Origin: Acidimicrobiaceae bacterium
GTDB taxonomy: Bacteria > Actinomycetota > Acidimicrobiia > Acidimicrobiales > RAAP-2
DNA: 64,000 bases
Direction: 5' to 3'
Assembly: GCA_003132205.1 (NCBI GenBank)
Contig: PKWY01000044.1
Coordinates: forward strand, 5,536 to 69,535
Positions 18,913-29,285 of this stretch are shown here, one piece after another (positions within the stretch are counted from its first letter, which is position 1; every line of letters starts with the position of its first letter). The notes beneath the pieces are model-generated. The model was given only the letters and a program-made list of their open reading frames with translations, was not told the DNA's origin and ran no database searches. A program made the translations under genes and the position numbers.

Positions 18913-21900
18913 GTGGGACTCCTTGAAGACCGCTCAGCTCCCATTCGTGAAGTGCTCGATTTGATGCCCAGCGGAATCGCCTTCCTGGACCAAGACAGCA
19001 GGATTCTCGACATCAATCGTGCCCTTGAGATCTTGACTGGTTACGAGCGAGATGAACTCATTGGGCAAAACGCCACAATTCTTGTGCCGAAGTGGAACCA
19101 GGATAAATATGCGACCGCCAGTCGCGAAGTCGCGAGAGATCCGGGTACCTGGCAGAAGTGGCGCAATCGGAGCCTTTCGATCAAGTGCAAGGACGACAGC
19201 GAACTCTCGGTTGATTTCGCACTTTCACCACTCATTTTGGATGGCCAACAATTGGTTCTGGCGGTGATCCGCGACAACAGCGCACAAAGGGATGCCGAAT
19301 CCGCCCGCATCATTGCTTTGGACCACGCCAGCACTGTCCAAGCCGCTGCCTCCAGCGCCTTAGCCGAAAGCGAACAGCGCTTCCGCCTCGCGTTTGAAGA
19401 CAACATGGCGCCGATGGTCTTTAGCGACGGCAACGGGCTGATCCAAGCGGTGAATGATGCGTTCTGCGAGATAGTCGGACGCAATAGAAATGAACTCATC
19501 GGACATGACTCATCGATCTTCACGCTCCCTGACGACGTGGGTATCAGTGAAGAGGTCTACCGCCGCATCAATTCGGGCGAGATTGATCACCTTCGCTACA
19601 TCAAACACCTCCTCCACCAGAACGGGCGCGTGGTCGACGTCGAAGTGTCGATATCTCCTGCCCGAAATGAGAACGGACAGACGCTCTACTTCGTCTCGTC
19701 CGTGCGTGATTGCACCGATCAAATCCGAAACAACCGCATCTTTTCCGTCTTGGGAGCGGTCAATCGACATGCGATAGCTGCCTCGGATGAGGTTGAAATC
19801 CTCCAACAACTCTGCAACGCCCTGGTGGATGAGGGCGGCTATGCGCTTGCTTGGATTGGAACAACTTCCAGTGACCGGGAAGGGGACGTCAACATATTGT
19901 GTGCCGCGGGAGCCACCGATTACCTTTTCGATGGCATCGTTTCAACAACGGCATCCGAGCCGAGTGGTGTTGGTCCGACTGGGACAGCGCTGAGAACCGG
20001 CGAGACACAGGCCGTCAACGATCTGTCCAATGATGAATTGTACGGCTCTTGGCGTGAACGGGCGACCCAATTCAGATTTGGTTCCTCGATAGCGATTCCA
20101 AACAGGCTGGATTCGCCGTCAGGCGTCTTAAGCGTCTACTCGCACGACCGCTTCGCGTTCGAGGATTTGGTAACCGAAGGACTTAAGGAGATTGTCCTGC
20201 AGACCAAGATGGCGATAGCACACGTCCAGTCGGTTCGAGAGACCAAGAGGTCCTTGGAAGAGACCGCTGTCGCAATCAATGCTTTGAGAGAAACGGAACA
20301 GCGCTTCCGCCTCGCGTTCGAGGACAACATGGCCCCCATGATCTTCAGCGATCTCGAGGACCGGGCCATCGCCGTCAACGACGCTTTCTGCCAAATGGTC
20401 GGATTCACCAGAGAAGAACTCCTCGGTCACGGTTCAACACAGTTCACCTATCCCGACGACGTGGGCATCACCGAAGAGTCCCACCTTCGTCTGGCCTCCG
20501 GCGAGATAGATCAGGTTCGCTACGTGAAGCGCTATCTGCGAAAGGACAGTCGAGTGGTGGTCTCCGAGGTGTCGAGGTCCGCAGCGCGCGACGACACCGG
20601 AAAGGTGCTGTACTTCGTCGCGTCGGAACGCGACATCACCGAAGAGCGCACGCTTGCCACCCAGCTCTCCCACCAGGCTCTCCACGATCCGCTCACGGGG
20701 CTCGCCAACCGGACACTCTTTGAGGACCGTCTCTTCCAAGCGCACGCAAGGGCCGTTCGCCAAGGCGGGATGGGCGCGGTGCTGTTGTTGGATCTGGATG
20801 ACTTCAAGGGTGTAAACGACACTCACGGCCACCTCGTTGGCGACCAGTTGTTAGTGGGAATCGCGCGCCGCTTCGAACTGGTGACTCGTTCCTCGGACAC
20901 GCTCTGTCGCTTTGGGGGCGATGAGTTCCTTTACCTGGCCGAGGGGCTGAGGTCGCCAGATGAGGCCGAGGACGTTGCGAAACGTCTTCTCGACGTACTC
21001 GCCGAGCCTTTTACTTTCGGTGGGCTGCACCTCGAGCAACACGCGAGCATCGGCGTCGTGATCTGGGACGGGACCAGCGTAGACAGCAACGAAATCGTCC
21101 AAAATGCTGACGTTGCGCAGTACGAGGCCAAGCGCCAGAACAAGGGCAGCTACGCAGTCTTTACTCCGAGCATGCACCAGCAGGCAACCAGCCGCTTCGC
21201 TCTCGCTCAAGAGCTGCGCCACGCTCTCCAATCAGGTGAGCTCTCCATGCACTATCAGCCCATTGTCGATCTCGCGACCACCGAGGTAGTTGGTTTCGAG
21301 GCACTAATGCGCTGGAACCACCCCGAGCGGGGATGGGTTCCTCCCAGCGTATTCATACCGCTAGCCGAAATGAGCACACTCATCGTAGAGCTGGGCTCTT
21401 TCGCGCTGCACGAGGCCGTCAAGGCGGCAAGTTCGTGGAAACAGGCAAGAGGTCGCAGCAGTCGGCCCTACGTCACGGTTAATCTCTCCGCGCACCAGTT
21501 CCGCGAAGCAGGCTTGGTGTCGATGATCGAGGAGGCACTCGCGCAGAGCGCGCTCGCACCAGAGCGGCTCGTTGTCGAGATCACCGAAGGCGTTGCGCTT
21601 CTCGACATCGCCGAAACAATCAGCGTGATGGATCGCCTCAATCGACTTGGGGTCGGCATTGCGCTCGATGACTTCGGTACCGGATTCTCTTCGCTCTCCT
21701 ACCTCGCGGCTTTGGACCCGAGAATCATCAAAATCGACCAGTCCTTCGTGCGCCCTAACCACGAAAGTGTTCGCAACGACACGCTTCTCGAGACAATCAT
21801 CTCTCTCGGCAACAAGCTCGACGTGACCATGCTCGCCGAGGGCATCGAAACCCAGGCACAGCTCGATCTCCTGCGCCACTTCGGTTGCGGACTCGGTCAG

Positions 21901-21972
21901 GGCTTCCTCTTCTCACCCGCGGTGCCGGCCGACGAAGCGGCAGCCATGGTCGGGCGGGTCTTTGGAAACTGA
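18913..21972 (+). CDS. PAS-PAS-GAF-PAS-GGDEF-EAL sensor protein
   Basis: GTG start; duplicated PAS (EQRFRLAFEDNMAPM); RFGGDEFLY with RSSD I-site; GFEALMRWNHPE, ALDDFGTGFSSLSYL, AEGIET. Confidence 0.93.
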   Translation: MGLLEDRSAPIREVLDLMPSGIAFLDQDSRILDINRALEILTGYERDELIGQNATILVPKWNQDKYATASREVARDPGTWQKWRNRSLSIKCKDDSELSVDFALSPLILDGQQLVLAVIRDNSAQRDAESARIIALDHASTVQAAASSALAESEQRFRLAFEDNMAPMVFSDGNGLIQAVNDAFCEIVGRNRNELIGHDSSIFTLPDDVGISEEVYRRINSGEIDHLRYIKHLLHQNGRVVDVEVSISPARNENGQTLYFVSSVRDCTDQIRNNRIFSVLGAVNRHAIAASDEVEILQQLCNALVDEGGYALAWIGTTSSDREGDVNILCAAGATDYLFDGIVSTTASEPSGVGPTGTALRTGETQAVNDLSNDELYGSWRERATQFRFGSSIAIPNRLDSPSGVLSVYSHDRFAFEDLVTEGLKEIVLQTKMAIAHVQSVRETKRSLEETAVAINALRETEQRFRLAFEDNMAPMIFSDLEDRAIAVNDAFCQMVGFTREELLGHGSTQFTYPDDVGITEESHLRLASGEIDQVRYVKRYLRKDSRVVVSEVSRSAARDDTGKVLYFVASERDITEERTLATQLSHQALHDPLTGLANRTLFEDRLFQAHARAVRQGGMGAVLLLDLDDFKGVNDTHGHLVGDQLLVGIARRFELVTRSSDTLCRFGGDEFLYLAEGLRSPDEAEDVAKRLLDVLAEPFTFGGLHLEQHASIGVVIWDGTSVDSNEIVQNADVAQYEAKRQNKGSYAVFTPSMHQQATSRFALAQELRHALQSGELSMHYQPIVDLATTEVVGFEALMRWNHPERGWVPPSVFIPLAEMSTLIVELGSFALHEAVKAASSWKQARGRSSRPYVTVNLSAHQFREAGLVSMIEEALAQSALAPERLVVEITEGVALLDIAETISVMDRLNRLGVGIALDDFGTGFSSLSYLAALDPRIIKIDQSFVRPNHESVRNDTLLETIISLGNKLDVTMLAEGIETQAQLDLLRHFGCGLGQGFLFSPAVPADEAAAMVGRVFGN

Positions 21973-22180
21973 GGAATGGTCTCTTCCCGCCACCCTCCAC
22001 TGAACTCCGCTGATAGCACGCACGTCTCGGCCACACCGAGACTGCATCAGCCTGGGGTCCGAAGCCGGACATCCCGAGTCTGCTCCCAGTCACTTAAGGT
22101 CAGACTGGCAACCGACGCGCACCTGTGATCGCTTGGCGAATGAACCATTTCGCCGATTGGTCTGAGCGCACGATTGAAGA

Positions 22181-23173
22181 TCAGGTCTTCCTCGAATTCT
22201 GTTTGGCCAGGTACATCGCCTCGTCGGCCCGTCGGAACAAGTCCGCAGCAGTTTCGGCTCGGTCCCAAGTGGCCGCACCAATCGAGCACCTTACGTCGTC
22301 GGGCGAAATCCCATGGAGCCGACCGACAATAGTCTGTAGGCCGGCATCGTCTGAGCCAGGTGCCAGCAGCCCGAACTCGTCGCCGCCGAGCCGTGCCACG
22401 AAGTCACCACTCCCACGAACTATGCCAACCCACCCGTCGGCAAACTTGCGCAGGAGCCGATCGCCAGCCAGATGGCCATCGCGATCGTTCACGGCCTTGA
22501 AGTTGTCGATATCAATGACCGCAAGCGACAGAGGAAGACGGCTGCGTCGGGCTCTCTCCATCTCTTCATCGATTCGCTCTTCCCAAGCCCGCCGGTTCGC
22601 CAGACGGGTCAAAGGGTCCTCGCGGCTACTCCGGCGAAGCAGGCTCACCAAGCCGAATACCACGGCGCTCAGTACCGCTGCCGTGCCGAATATCGAGATC
22701 CACGTCACGAGTAATGTCCGCAAACTTGTGTGGTCGGTGAGTAGCACGACCACGTAGGCAATTCCAGCGAACGAGATCTGGAGAGCCACGGCGACGGGCC
22801 GGAAGTACAGGGAGGCGTACACGGCGGCCCAGACATACAGCACTGCGAAGTTGACCCGTGCACTTGGTCCGATAGCAGCGGCAACACTGACAATCACTAT
22901 TGAGACGACCAGGGACACTTGAAGACCCCAAGCCGGAATCCGGTCACCAAACGCCCACCATATGCCCGCTCCGGCCAAGGTGCTAGTGATGAGGATGAGC
23001 AAGACGACAAGGGAGCGATGCGACCCGTGCCAGCCGGGCAGTACGCCGAGACCCGCAATGGCGCCGGCAAGAAAGAAGACAACGGCAGATCTTCTCGGGC
23101 TAAGGAGAACAGATTCGATGAGTACACGGCGTTCGTCTCTCATTACTGTCGCTCCAGTACATCGAGACCCCAC
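22181..23173 (-). CDS. membrane-bound GGDEF diguanylate cyclase
   Basis: N-terminal TM segments; DPLTRLANRRAWEERI; ARLGGDEFGLLAPG; no canonical RxxD I-site. Confidence 0.9.
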   Translation of the reverse strand: MGSRCTGATVMRDERRVLIESVLLSPRRSAVVFFLAGAIAGLGVLPGWHGSHRSLVVLLILITSTLAGAGIWWAFGDRIPAWGLQVSLVVSIVIVSVAAAIGPSARVNFAVLYVWAAVYASLYFRPVAVALQISFAGIAYVVVLLTDHTSLRTLLVTWISIFGTAAVLSAVVFGLVSLLRRSSREDPLTRLANRRAWEERIDEEMERARRSRLPLSLAVIDIDNFKAVNDRDGHLAGDRLLRKFADGWVGIVRGSGDFVARLGGDEFGLLAPGSDDAGLQTIVGRLHGISPDDVRCSIGAATWDRAETAADLFRRADEAMYLAKQNSRKT

Positions 23174-23521
23174 AAGGGAATCATCCTCTCATGAGGTGTC
23201 CTGCACGCCCGGTTGTGGAGCATCAGACACAAGAGCATGGTGGTCTCGGTTCACGAATCATCCTCCACCAGATTTACCACCAAGCTAGGGGCGTTTCCAT
23301 AATGCCGAAGCGGTGCCGCAGGCCCGACGTGGTAGTTCTGCCGCCAAGCATTAGAGATTCGAGCGGCGACGGCACTGACTCTCCGCTCCCTTCTTGAGCG
23401 ATCAAGGCACTCTCGAAGATCATTCCCATGAGCGCGGAGCCGGGCAAGTCCACTCTCGGCGCTTCGGGCGCCTCGCTCTCTTCCAGTTCGGATCTGCTGG
23501 CAGCAGGAGATGCGGCCGGGG

Positions 23522-24145
23522 CTATTCGCCCCGATGGTCGATGTCCACGGGCGGCAGGTCCTGCACTTGCTGTTTGGTGATGCCGATTCGGATCTCGGAT
23601 CCAAAATCAACCACGGCGCTGATCGGGATTGCCACTTCTTTGCGGCCCCACAGATGCCCTTCCTGGAGCAGGACGTGGGTGACGTGATGGTCGCTAGGAT
23701 CAATGACGAGCCCTTCGACACTTCCGATCTCGCCGTCCTTGGCGAGGACGGGATCGCCTCGCCGCACGGCCACCTCACCAATCGGAAGCTTGTCATACGT
23801 GACGGGCAACGTCGTACTGCCCGAGGCCAAGGGAATGTAGGGCAATGGTAAGACGAACTGTCCGTCGTGACCCTCGTAGTCGGTGGTTCCCGGCAGGAAG
23901 TCAGTCTCTTCGGCCACGTCAAACCCCTCGAACTCGTCCACGGTGCAGCGAAGCATGACTTCGCCATTCGAGGATTCGACAAAGTCGAGGGGCACCAGTC
24001 TGCCCAGACCCTGCCGATGCTTCGGTTCGACCACGATGTGGGTGACTTTCCGAGCGACGGGGTCGACAACCACCCGAATAACCTCGCCACACTCCCCATC
24101 ACTGCAACGTACGGAAACGCCGAATGTGAATTGCGGCTGAGCCAT
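23522..24145 (-). CDS. PRC-barrel domain protein
   Basis: MAQPQFTFGVSVRCSDGECGEVIRVVVDPVARKVTHIVVEP; second repeat GDPVLAKDGEIGSVEGLVIDPSDHHVTHVLLQEG. Confidence 0.75.
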   Translation of the reverse strand: MAQPQFTFGVSVRCSDGECGEVIRVVVDPVARKVTHIVVEPKHRQGLGRLVPLDFVESSNGEVMLRCTVDEFEGFDVAEETDFLPGTTDYEGHDGQFVLPLPYIPLASGSTTLPVTYDKLPIGEVAVRRGDPVLAKDGEIGSVEGLVIDPSDHHVTHVLLQEGHLWGRKEVAIPISAVVDFGSEIRIGITKQQVQDLPPVDIDHRGE

Positions 24146-24360
24146 GGTCACTTCCCCTCCCCTTCTCAAACCATAAACCCTCAGTCTCAACAACGGTTAG
24201 GGTACGGCAGGCGACACGTTGACGGTCCGACGGAACAGATCTGCGACCAGACACCGGCGATTGCCCCCGCGAGGCCTACGTTGTTCGAAAGGCGGGCTCC
24301 TTCAGACTCTGATTCGCGACCGACCTCGATTGAAACCCAGCCGCGCGAGGTCGTTCAGAG

Positions 24361-25203
24361 TCACAACTCACCCTCGCCCGGACCCACGTTCTGCGAAAGA
24401 CTCTCGCCGGTATCAAGTTTCGCCAACTTGTCAACCGCATTTGTCTCTCGAGTGAGAAAGGCCCCCATCTCTTGAATGGTGCTCATAAGCGGTCCGGGGA
24501 ACACTACCGTCGTGTTCTTGTCGACGCCAATCTCGATCAAAGTCTGAAGGTTGCGCAACTGGAGGGCGAGCGGGTGCTCCATCATGATGTCCGATGCTTC
24601 CCCCAGCGCGGTGGCTGCGAGAGATTCACCTTCGGCAGCAATAATCTTGGCCCGCTTCTCTCTCTCCGCTTCCGCTTGGCGTGCCATCGCCCTTTTCATG
24701 GTGTCTGGCAATTGGATATCTTTCAGCTCGACCAGCGTCACGAGCACACCCCAGTCAGCGGTCTGGACATCAAGGATCTCTCTGATGTCGACGTTTATAC
24801 GATCAGTTTCGGCGAGCATCTCGTCGAGAGTGTGCTGACCGACAACTTTGCGGAGCGTGGTCTGTGCGATTTGATTGATTGCCTCTTGGACATTCTCGAT
24901 GGCGATGACCGACTTCGTTGCGTCGACGACGCGATAGTACGAAACGGCCGAAACGTCAACGCTCACGTTGTCGCGCGTAATGATCCCTTGCGACTGGATC
25001 GGCATCGTCACAATACGAAACGAAACCTTGCGCAATACGTTGATGACCGGCAAGATGAAGACGAGACCTGGCTCTTTCTCGGCAACGACCTTCCCGAAGT
25101 GGAATACCACTCCCTTCTCGTACTGGTGGACCACGTGCAGAGTCAAGGCTAGGAAGGCAATCACCACAACGACAATGACGAGCACAATAACGGGCGTAGT
25201 CAT
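24361..25203 (-). CDS. SPFH/Band 7 (slipin-like) membrane protein
   Basis: HQYEKGVVFHFGKVVAEKEPGLVFILPVI...RVVDATKSVIAIENVQEAINQIAQTTLRKVVGQHTLDEML. Confidence 0.92.
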   Translation of the reverse strand: MTTPVIVLVIVVVVIAFLALTLHVVHQYEKGVVFHFGKVVAEKEPGLVFILPVINVLRKVSFRIVTMPIQSQGIITRDNVSVDVSAVSYYRVVDATKSVIAIENVQEAINQIAQTTLRKVVGQHTLDEMLAETDRINVDIREILDVQTADWGVLVTLVELKDIQLPDTMKRAMARQAEAEREKRAKIIAAEGESLAATALGEASDIMMEHPLALQLRNLQTLIEIGVDKNTTVVFPGPLMSTIQEMGAFLTRETNAVDKLAKLDTGESLSQNVGPGEGEL

Positions 25204-25576
25204 ACGGACTCTCCTTTGAAACCCTCATGTATTCCGAGAACTGGGATGCGAACACGGGGTAACCGCGTTTCACGGCTCTCCACCCCGGCCGGCTTTCGCA
25301 TCGCTGATTGAATGCTCATCATCACCCAACTTCTCCATGGTGGCTCGGTACGGTCAACTGCTCCACCGTTCAATTGTCACGATAGTCACTTCATCGAAGC
25401 CTGGCACCGGGGAGATCTGGAACCGACTGGTGGCACAGAGTCATCCGGCCCGACTGAGGCCAATGACTGGCGATTATTCTCAAAGAACATCTGATTTGCG
25501 TCGGAGGCCCCACGCAACAGACACCACCAAGCACAGCCGTCTGAATGAACAAGCATGGTCAACGTAGGCTCAAGTC

Positions 25577-26098
25577 GTGAAGGCCTCGAGCCGCTTTGGG
25601 TCAGTGGTGCTCGTGCTTCTTTCTGGCGCTCTTCTCGCTGACTGCTCATCTCGAGTTTCGATCCCTCCTCCCACCGAACATGGACCGCCGGGGCACCATT
25701 TCTCCATTTCATTCCTGAAGCGGCCAAGGGAATTGATCGTCGTCCACGGCATGTCGGCGCAGCCTCAGTATGGAACTGGCGCCGACAAGAGATGGGCCTG
25801 GTCAGGCGGCGGCGTGAATGTATTCATTGACGCTCTGACCAACCCGGTTCCTCCTCGCCGTGTCAATCCATTCTTGCGCAGTTACCTGCCAGCAACGCAC
25901 GGAGGCCGCATCATTACAAGACTTGGCCTTCGAGCGGCAACAGAAACTGTCCCATGCTCCACCCCCGCCGGATCGTGCGCGGGCACCATAGAGAGTCTTG
26001 TGATTCTCGACGACACCACGGTTTACGACGTCTTCGTGGGCAACTCCGATCCGTCAGTTACCAGTGCAGTGGTCGACTCCTTTCGGCTCATCAATTAG
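25577..26098 (+). CDS. putative secreted lipoprotein of unknown function
   Basis: signal peptide with lipobox LLADC. Confidence 0.5.
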   Translation: MKASSRFGSVVLVLLSGALLADCSSRVSIPPPTEHGPPGHHFSISFLKRPRELIVVHGMSAQPQYGTGADKRWAWSGGGVNVFIDALTNPVPPRRVNPFLRSYLPATHGGRIITRLGLRAATETVPCSTPAGSCAGTIESLVILDDTTVYDVFVGNSDPSVTSAVVDSFRLIN

Positions 26099-26142
26099 TC
26101 GGATGACAGTTTCCGGAGTTGAACCCGCACCTCGCTCCGAAA

Positions 26143-26964
26143 TTAGAAGTCGAAATCCTTGTTGGGACGAATGACGATCTCAGGAATGTGAACTCGACCC
26201 GGCCGGGTCACGGCGAAATAGACCGCGTCTGCGACGTCATCGGGCTTTATCATGAAGTCGGTCAGCGCTTCTTGAGCTCCCTCGAGCACGTCGTCTGGGA
26301 GACGCTCCCCGGGGACCACTTCGGCTTCAATTCCCGACATCGCAACCACCCCTTCGAGGATCGCCGGGTCGACGTTCCGGCCAATGTTGGTGGCGACGAG
26401 GCCGGGCATGATGCTCGTGACCTGGATAGGGTCCTCCAAGAGCTCCTGGCGAAGCGTGTTGGTGATCACGTTGACGGCGTGCTTGGTGGCTCCGTAGACG
26501 CCGGAGTCCGGGTTGAGCGCGGCGACCGACGAGATGTTCACGATATTCCCATGGTTCCCCTTGGCCCTCATCGCCCGCACCGCCGCCCGGCATCCCACCA
26601 GCAGCGCCAACACGTTGGTCTCGAGCATCAATCGCCAGTCCTCCACGTCACCTTCAGCCACGGTTCCGAGAAATGAAACCCCGGCGTTGTTGACGAAGAT
26701 GTCCAACTGACCGGTCTCGTTGACCGCGGAATCGACGAGCTTCTGCACCGAGTCGGCGTCCCTGATATCCGCGACGATAACGGCGGCCTTTCCTCCGGCG
26801 GCGGTGATCCGCGCCGCGCTCTCCTCCAGCGCCAGCTGCTCGCGACCGGTGAGCACGACGAAGACGCCCTCGGCCCCAAGTCGCTCCGCGATCGCACGCC
26901 CGATTCCGCTCGACGCTCCGGTGACGACGGCGCTCTTGCCTCGAAGTCCTGGTTCATTCGACAT
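26143..26964 (-). CDS. SDR family oxidoreductase
   Basis: TGASSGIGRAIA, NNAGVSF, YGATKHAV. Confidence 0.92.
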   Translation of the reverse strand: MSNEPGLRGKSAVVTGASSGIGRAIAERLGAEGVFVVLTGREQLALEESAARITAAGGKAAVIVADIRDADSVQKLVDSAVNETGQLDIFVNNAGVSFLGTVAEGDVEDWRLMLETNVLALLVGCRAAVRAMRAKGNHGNIVNISSVAALNPDSGVYGATKHAVNVITNTLRQELLEDPIQVTSIMPGLVATNIGRNVDPAILEGVVAMSGIEAEVVPGERLPDDVLEGAQEALTDFMIKPDDVADAVYFAVTRPGRVHIPEIVIRPNKDFDF

Positions 26965-27090
26965 GATGCTCTCCAAGTTCCAGCGGGCCCCGACAACCCA
27001 ACGTTGTCGCAGACTACACACGACCGGGGCGATTGGGTGCGCCGTTGTCGGTGAAGACCATTGGTGGAACTCAAGCCGCCACGAACCAGT

Positions 27091-28062
27091 TCACCCCAGC
27101 GAGTGGAGGAAGTCCAACATGGCGGCGTTGGTCTGCTCCGGCCGCTCCTGCTGCACCCAATGCCCGGCCCCCTCGATAACGGTCGTCCCACGGAAGTCCG
27201 GGAGCGCCGACGCCATCGCCTCGGCCCCGCCGGGCATCATCGACCTCACGGGATCGAGAGAACCGGTGAGGAACCCCGCGGGCATCGAGATGGTCGAGAC
27301 CGGGATGTCCTTGCCCCGCTCCCAGTTGGCGTCCAGATTGCGGTAGTAGCTCAAGGGGCCAAAGAAGCCACCATCGGCGAAGGCGTTCGCGTACACGTCG
27401 ACGTCGTGCTCGCTGATCCACTGCGGTAGCTGCTCGGGCGCTGCTCGCAGGACGTCAAGCATGCCGGTCCCGTCGCGCGAGGCGAGGGGCGACGACCCCT
27501 CGGCCATTCCCTCGCCCCCGGCGGAGTAGAGCATATTGCGCAGGAAAGTCCGCGGAGCTGCTTCGAGCTCGATCTCCGCGGGTCCCACGGGCTGGAAATA
27601 CAGGATGTAGAAGAACTTGTCGGCGAAGATCGACTCGAATACTCCGATGGGCGGGGCGGGAGACTGCATCAAAGGAACGCTCATGTTGTAGATCGACGAC
27701 ACCCGATCGGAATGGAGCTTGCCCATCTCCCAGACCACGATGGCGCCCCAGTCGTGGCCAACGAACGCGGCCTGGCGGTAGCCGTAGTGATCGAGCAGGC
27801 CGCACAGGTCGGCCGTGAGCTGGTCCGACCCGTACTCGGCGACATCACCCTGGGGCCTGCTGCTCAGGCCGTAGCCACGAAGATCGGGTGCCAGCGCGCG
27901 AAATCCGGCGTTGGCCAAGGCCTCGAGTTGGTGCCGCCACGAGTACCAGAGCTCGGGGAATCCGTGGCAGAGGACAACCGGCGGGCCATCGACCGGGCCG
28001 CAGCTCGCGACGTGAAGGGTGATCCCGTTGCTCGCGACCTGCTCGTGAATGAACTCAGGCAT
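27091..28062 (-). CDS. alpha/beta hydrolase (epoxide hydrolase-like)
   Basis: HGFPELWYSWRHQLEALANAGFRALAPDLRGYG; GHDWGAIVVWEM; GAGHWVQQERPE. Confidence 0.9.
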   Translation of the reverse strand: MPEFIHEQVASNGITLHVASCGPVDGPPVVLCHGFPELWYSWRHQLEALANAGFRALAPDLRGYGLSSRPQGDVAEYGSDQLTADLCGLLDHYGYRQAAFVGHDWGAIVVWEMGKLHSDRVSSIYNMSVPLMQSPAPPIGVFESIFADKFFYILYFQPVGPAEIELEAAPRTFLRNMLYSAGGEGMAEGSSPLASRDGTGMLDVLRAAPEQLPQWISEHDVDVYANAFADGGFFGPLSYYRNLDANWERGKDIPVSTISMPAGFLTGSLDPVRSMMPGGAEAMASALPDFRGTTVIEGAGHWVQQERPEQTNAAMLDFLHSLG

Positions 28063-28264
28063 CGGTCGTCCTGTCCTGGGTATCTTGCCGGTTTCTTTCG
28101 ATGGCGGGCCTTCCACGAAGCTGCGAGGGGGCAACTTCGCTGACAATACCATCCTCGATTCAGGCTCAATACCGGAGATCTTGCTACGGCCGACCGCTCA
28201 CTGCTCTTCGCCCTGGCGAGACGCCACGCCGGGACCGAGGGACGTCGTTCGTACCGGACGCGGG

Positions 28265-29179
28265 TCAGGGACGAACGCGGGCGCGGATGGATTCAATCCA
28301 TTCACTGGCCGACCTGCGCGCCTCACTCGCCTCTTCGCGACGATCCTCGGCATCGTCGCCGGTCACGGGATACGAGCCGAGGAACTTCACGCGCGTCAAG
28401 TGGGCTTGGAGATCGGCCAGGCAGTCCGCTACCAAATCATCCGCCACGTGACCGTCGAACTCGATGACGAAGCAGTAGTCGCCAAGCCCCAGTTTGGTCG
28501 GGCGACTCTCCAGCTTGGTCAGGTTGATGTCACGGGCGGCGAACCGTCCGAGAATCCCGTACAGCGACCCCGGCCGATCGGCGTCCTGGAAGCAGACGAT
28601 CGTGGTCCGGTCGTGCCCCGTGGGCGCCGCAACCGCTTCTCTTCCGACGACGACGAACCGGGTGGCGTTTCCTGGATGGTCCTCAATGTCGCTCGCGACC
28701 TGATCGAGACCGAAGATCTTTCCCGCTATCGACGAGCCCACCGCCGCCCACGGCTCGTCGGACTCGGCGACCTCGCGCGCCGCCTGCGACGTAGACGTCG
28801 TCTGCTCGCTCGCCACGCCCTGCAGCTTCTCGAGGAATCCCCGGCACTGGGCGAGCGCGTGGACGTAGCTCGAGACCTTGGTGATCTCCTCGAGCTTGAC
28901 GCCGCGCCGCGCCAGGAGATGGAGGTGGATCGGCAGGACAATCTCGCGTTCGATCAGCAGATCGTGATCGAACACCAGTCCGTCGATGGTCGCCGAGACC
29001 GTGCCCTCGATCGCGTTCTCGAGGGGCACCAAACCCTGATCGAGCGTTCCGTTCGCGACCAGCGCCAGGACTTCAGGGATCGAAGCGCACGCCACCGTCT
29101 CCACATTCTCCAGCGTGGCGGCGGCTTCGTGCGAGAAAGTGCCTTCCGGTCCGAGGTAGCCAACTCGCGCTTGTGCCAT
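28265..29179 (-). CDS. pheA: prephenate dehydratase
   Basis: VGYLGPEGTFSHEAA; VPLENAIEGTVSATIDGL; ACT region PGSLYGILGRFAARDINLTKLESRPTK. Confidence 0.95.
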   Translation of the reverse strand: MAQARVGYLGPEGTFSHEAAATLENVETVACASIPEVLALVANGTLDQGLVPLENAIEGTVSATIDGLVFDHDLLIEREIVLPIHLHLLARRGVKLEEITKVSSYVHALAQCRGFLEKLQGVASEQTTSTSQAAREVAESDEPWAAVGSSIAGKIFGLDQVASDIEDHPGNATRFVVVGREAVAAPTGHDRTTIVCFQDADRPGSLYGILGRFAARDINLTKLESRPTKLGLGDYCFVIEFDGHVADDLVADCLADLQAHLTRVKFLGSYPVTGDDAEDRREEASEARRSASEWIESIRARVRP

Positions 29180-29285
29180 TAAGGAATGTTACTTCGCCCG
29201 TATGTGGCCCTCGAAGCCGCCCCGTTCTGCCGAGAGGTCCTTTCGCACCTACGATGGCAAGGGACCAAAATGAAGGGTTGGCGCA

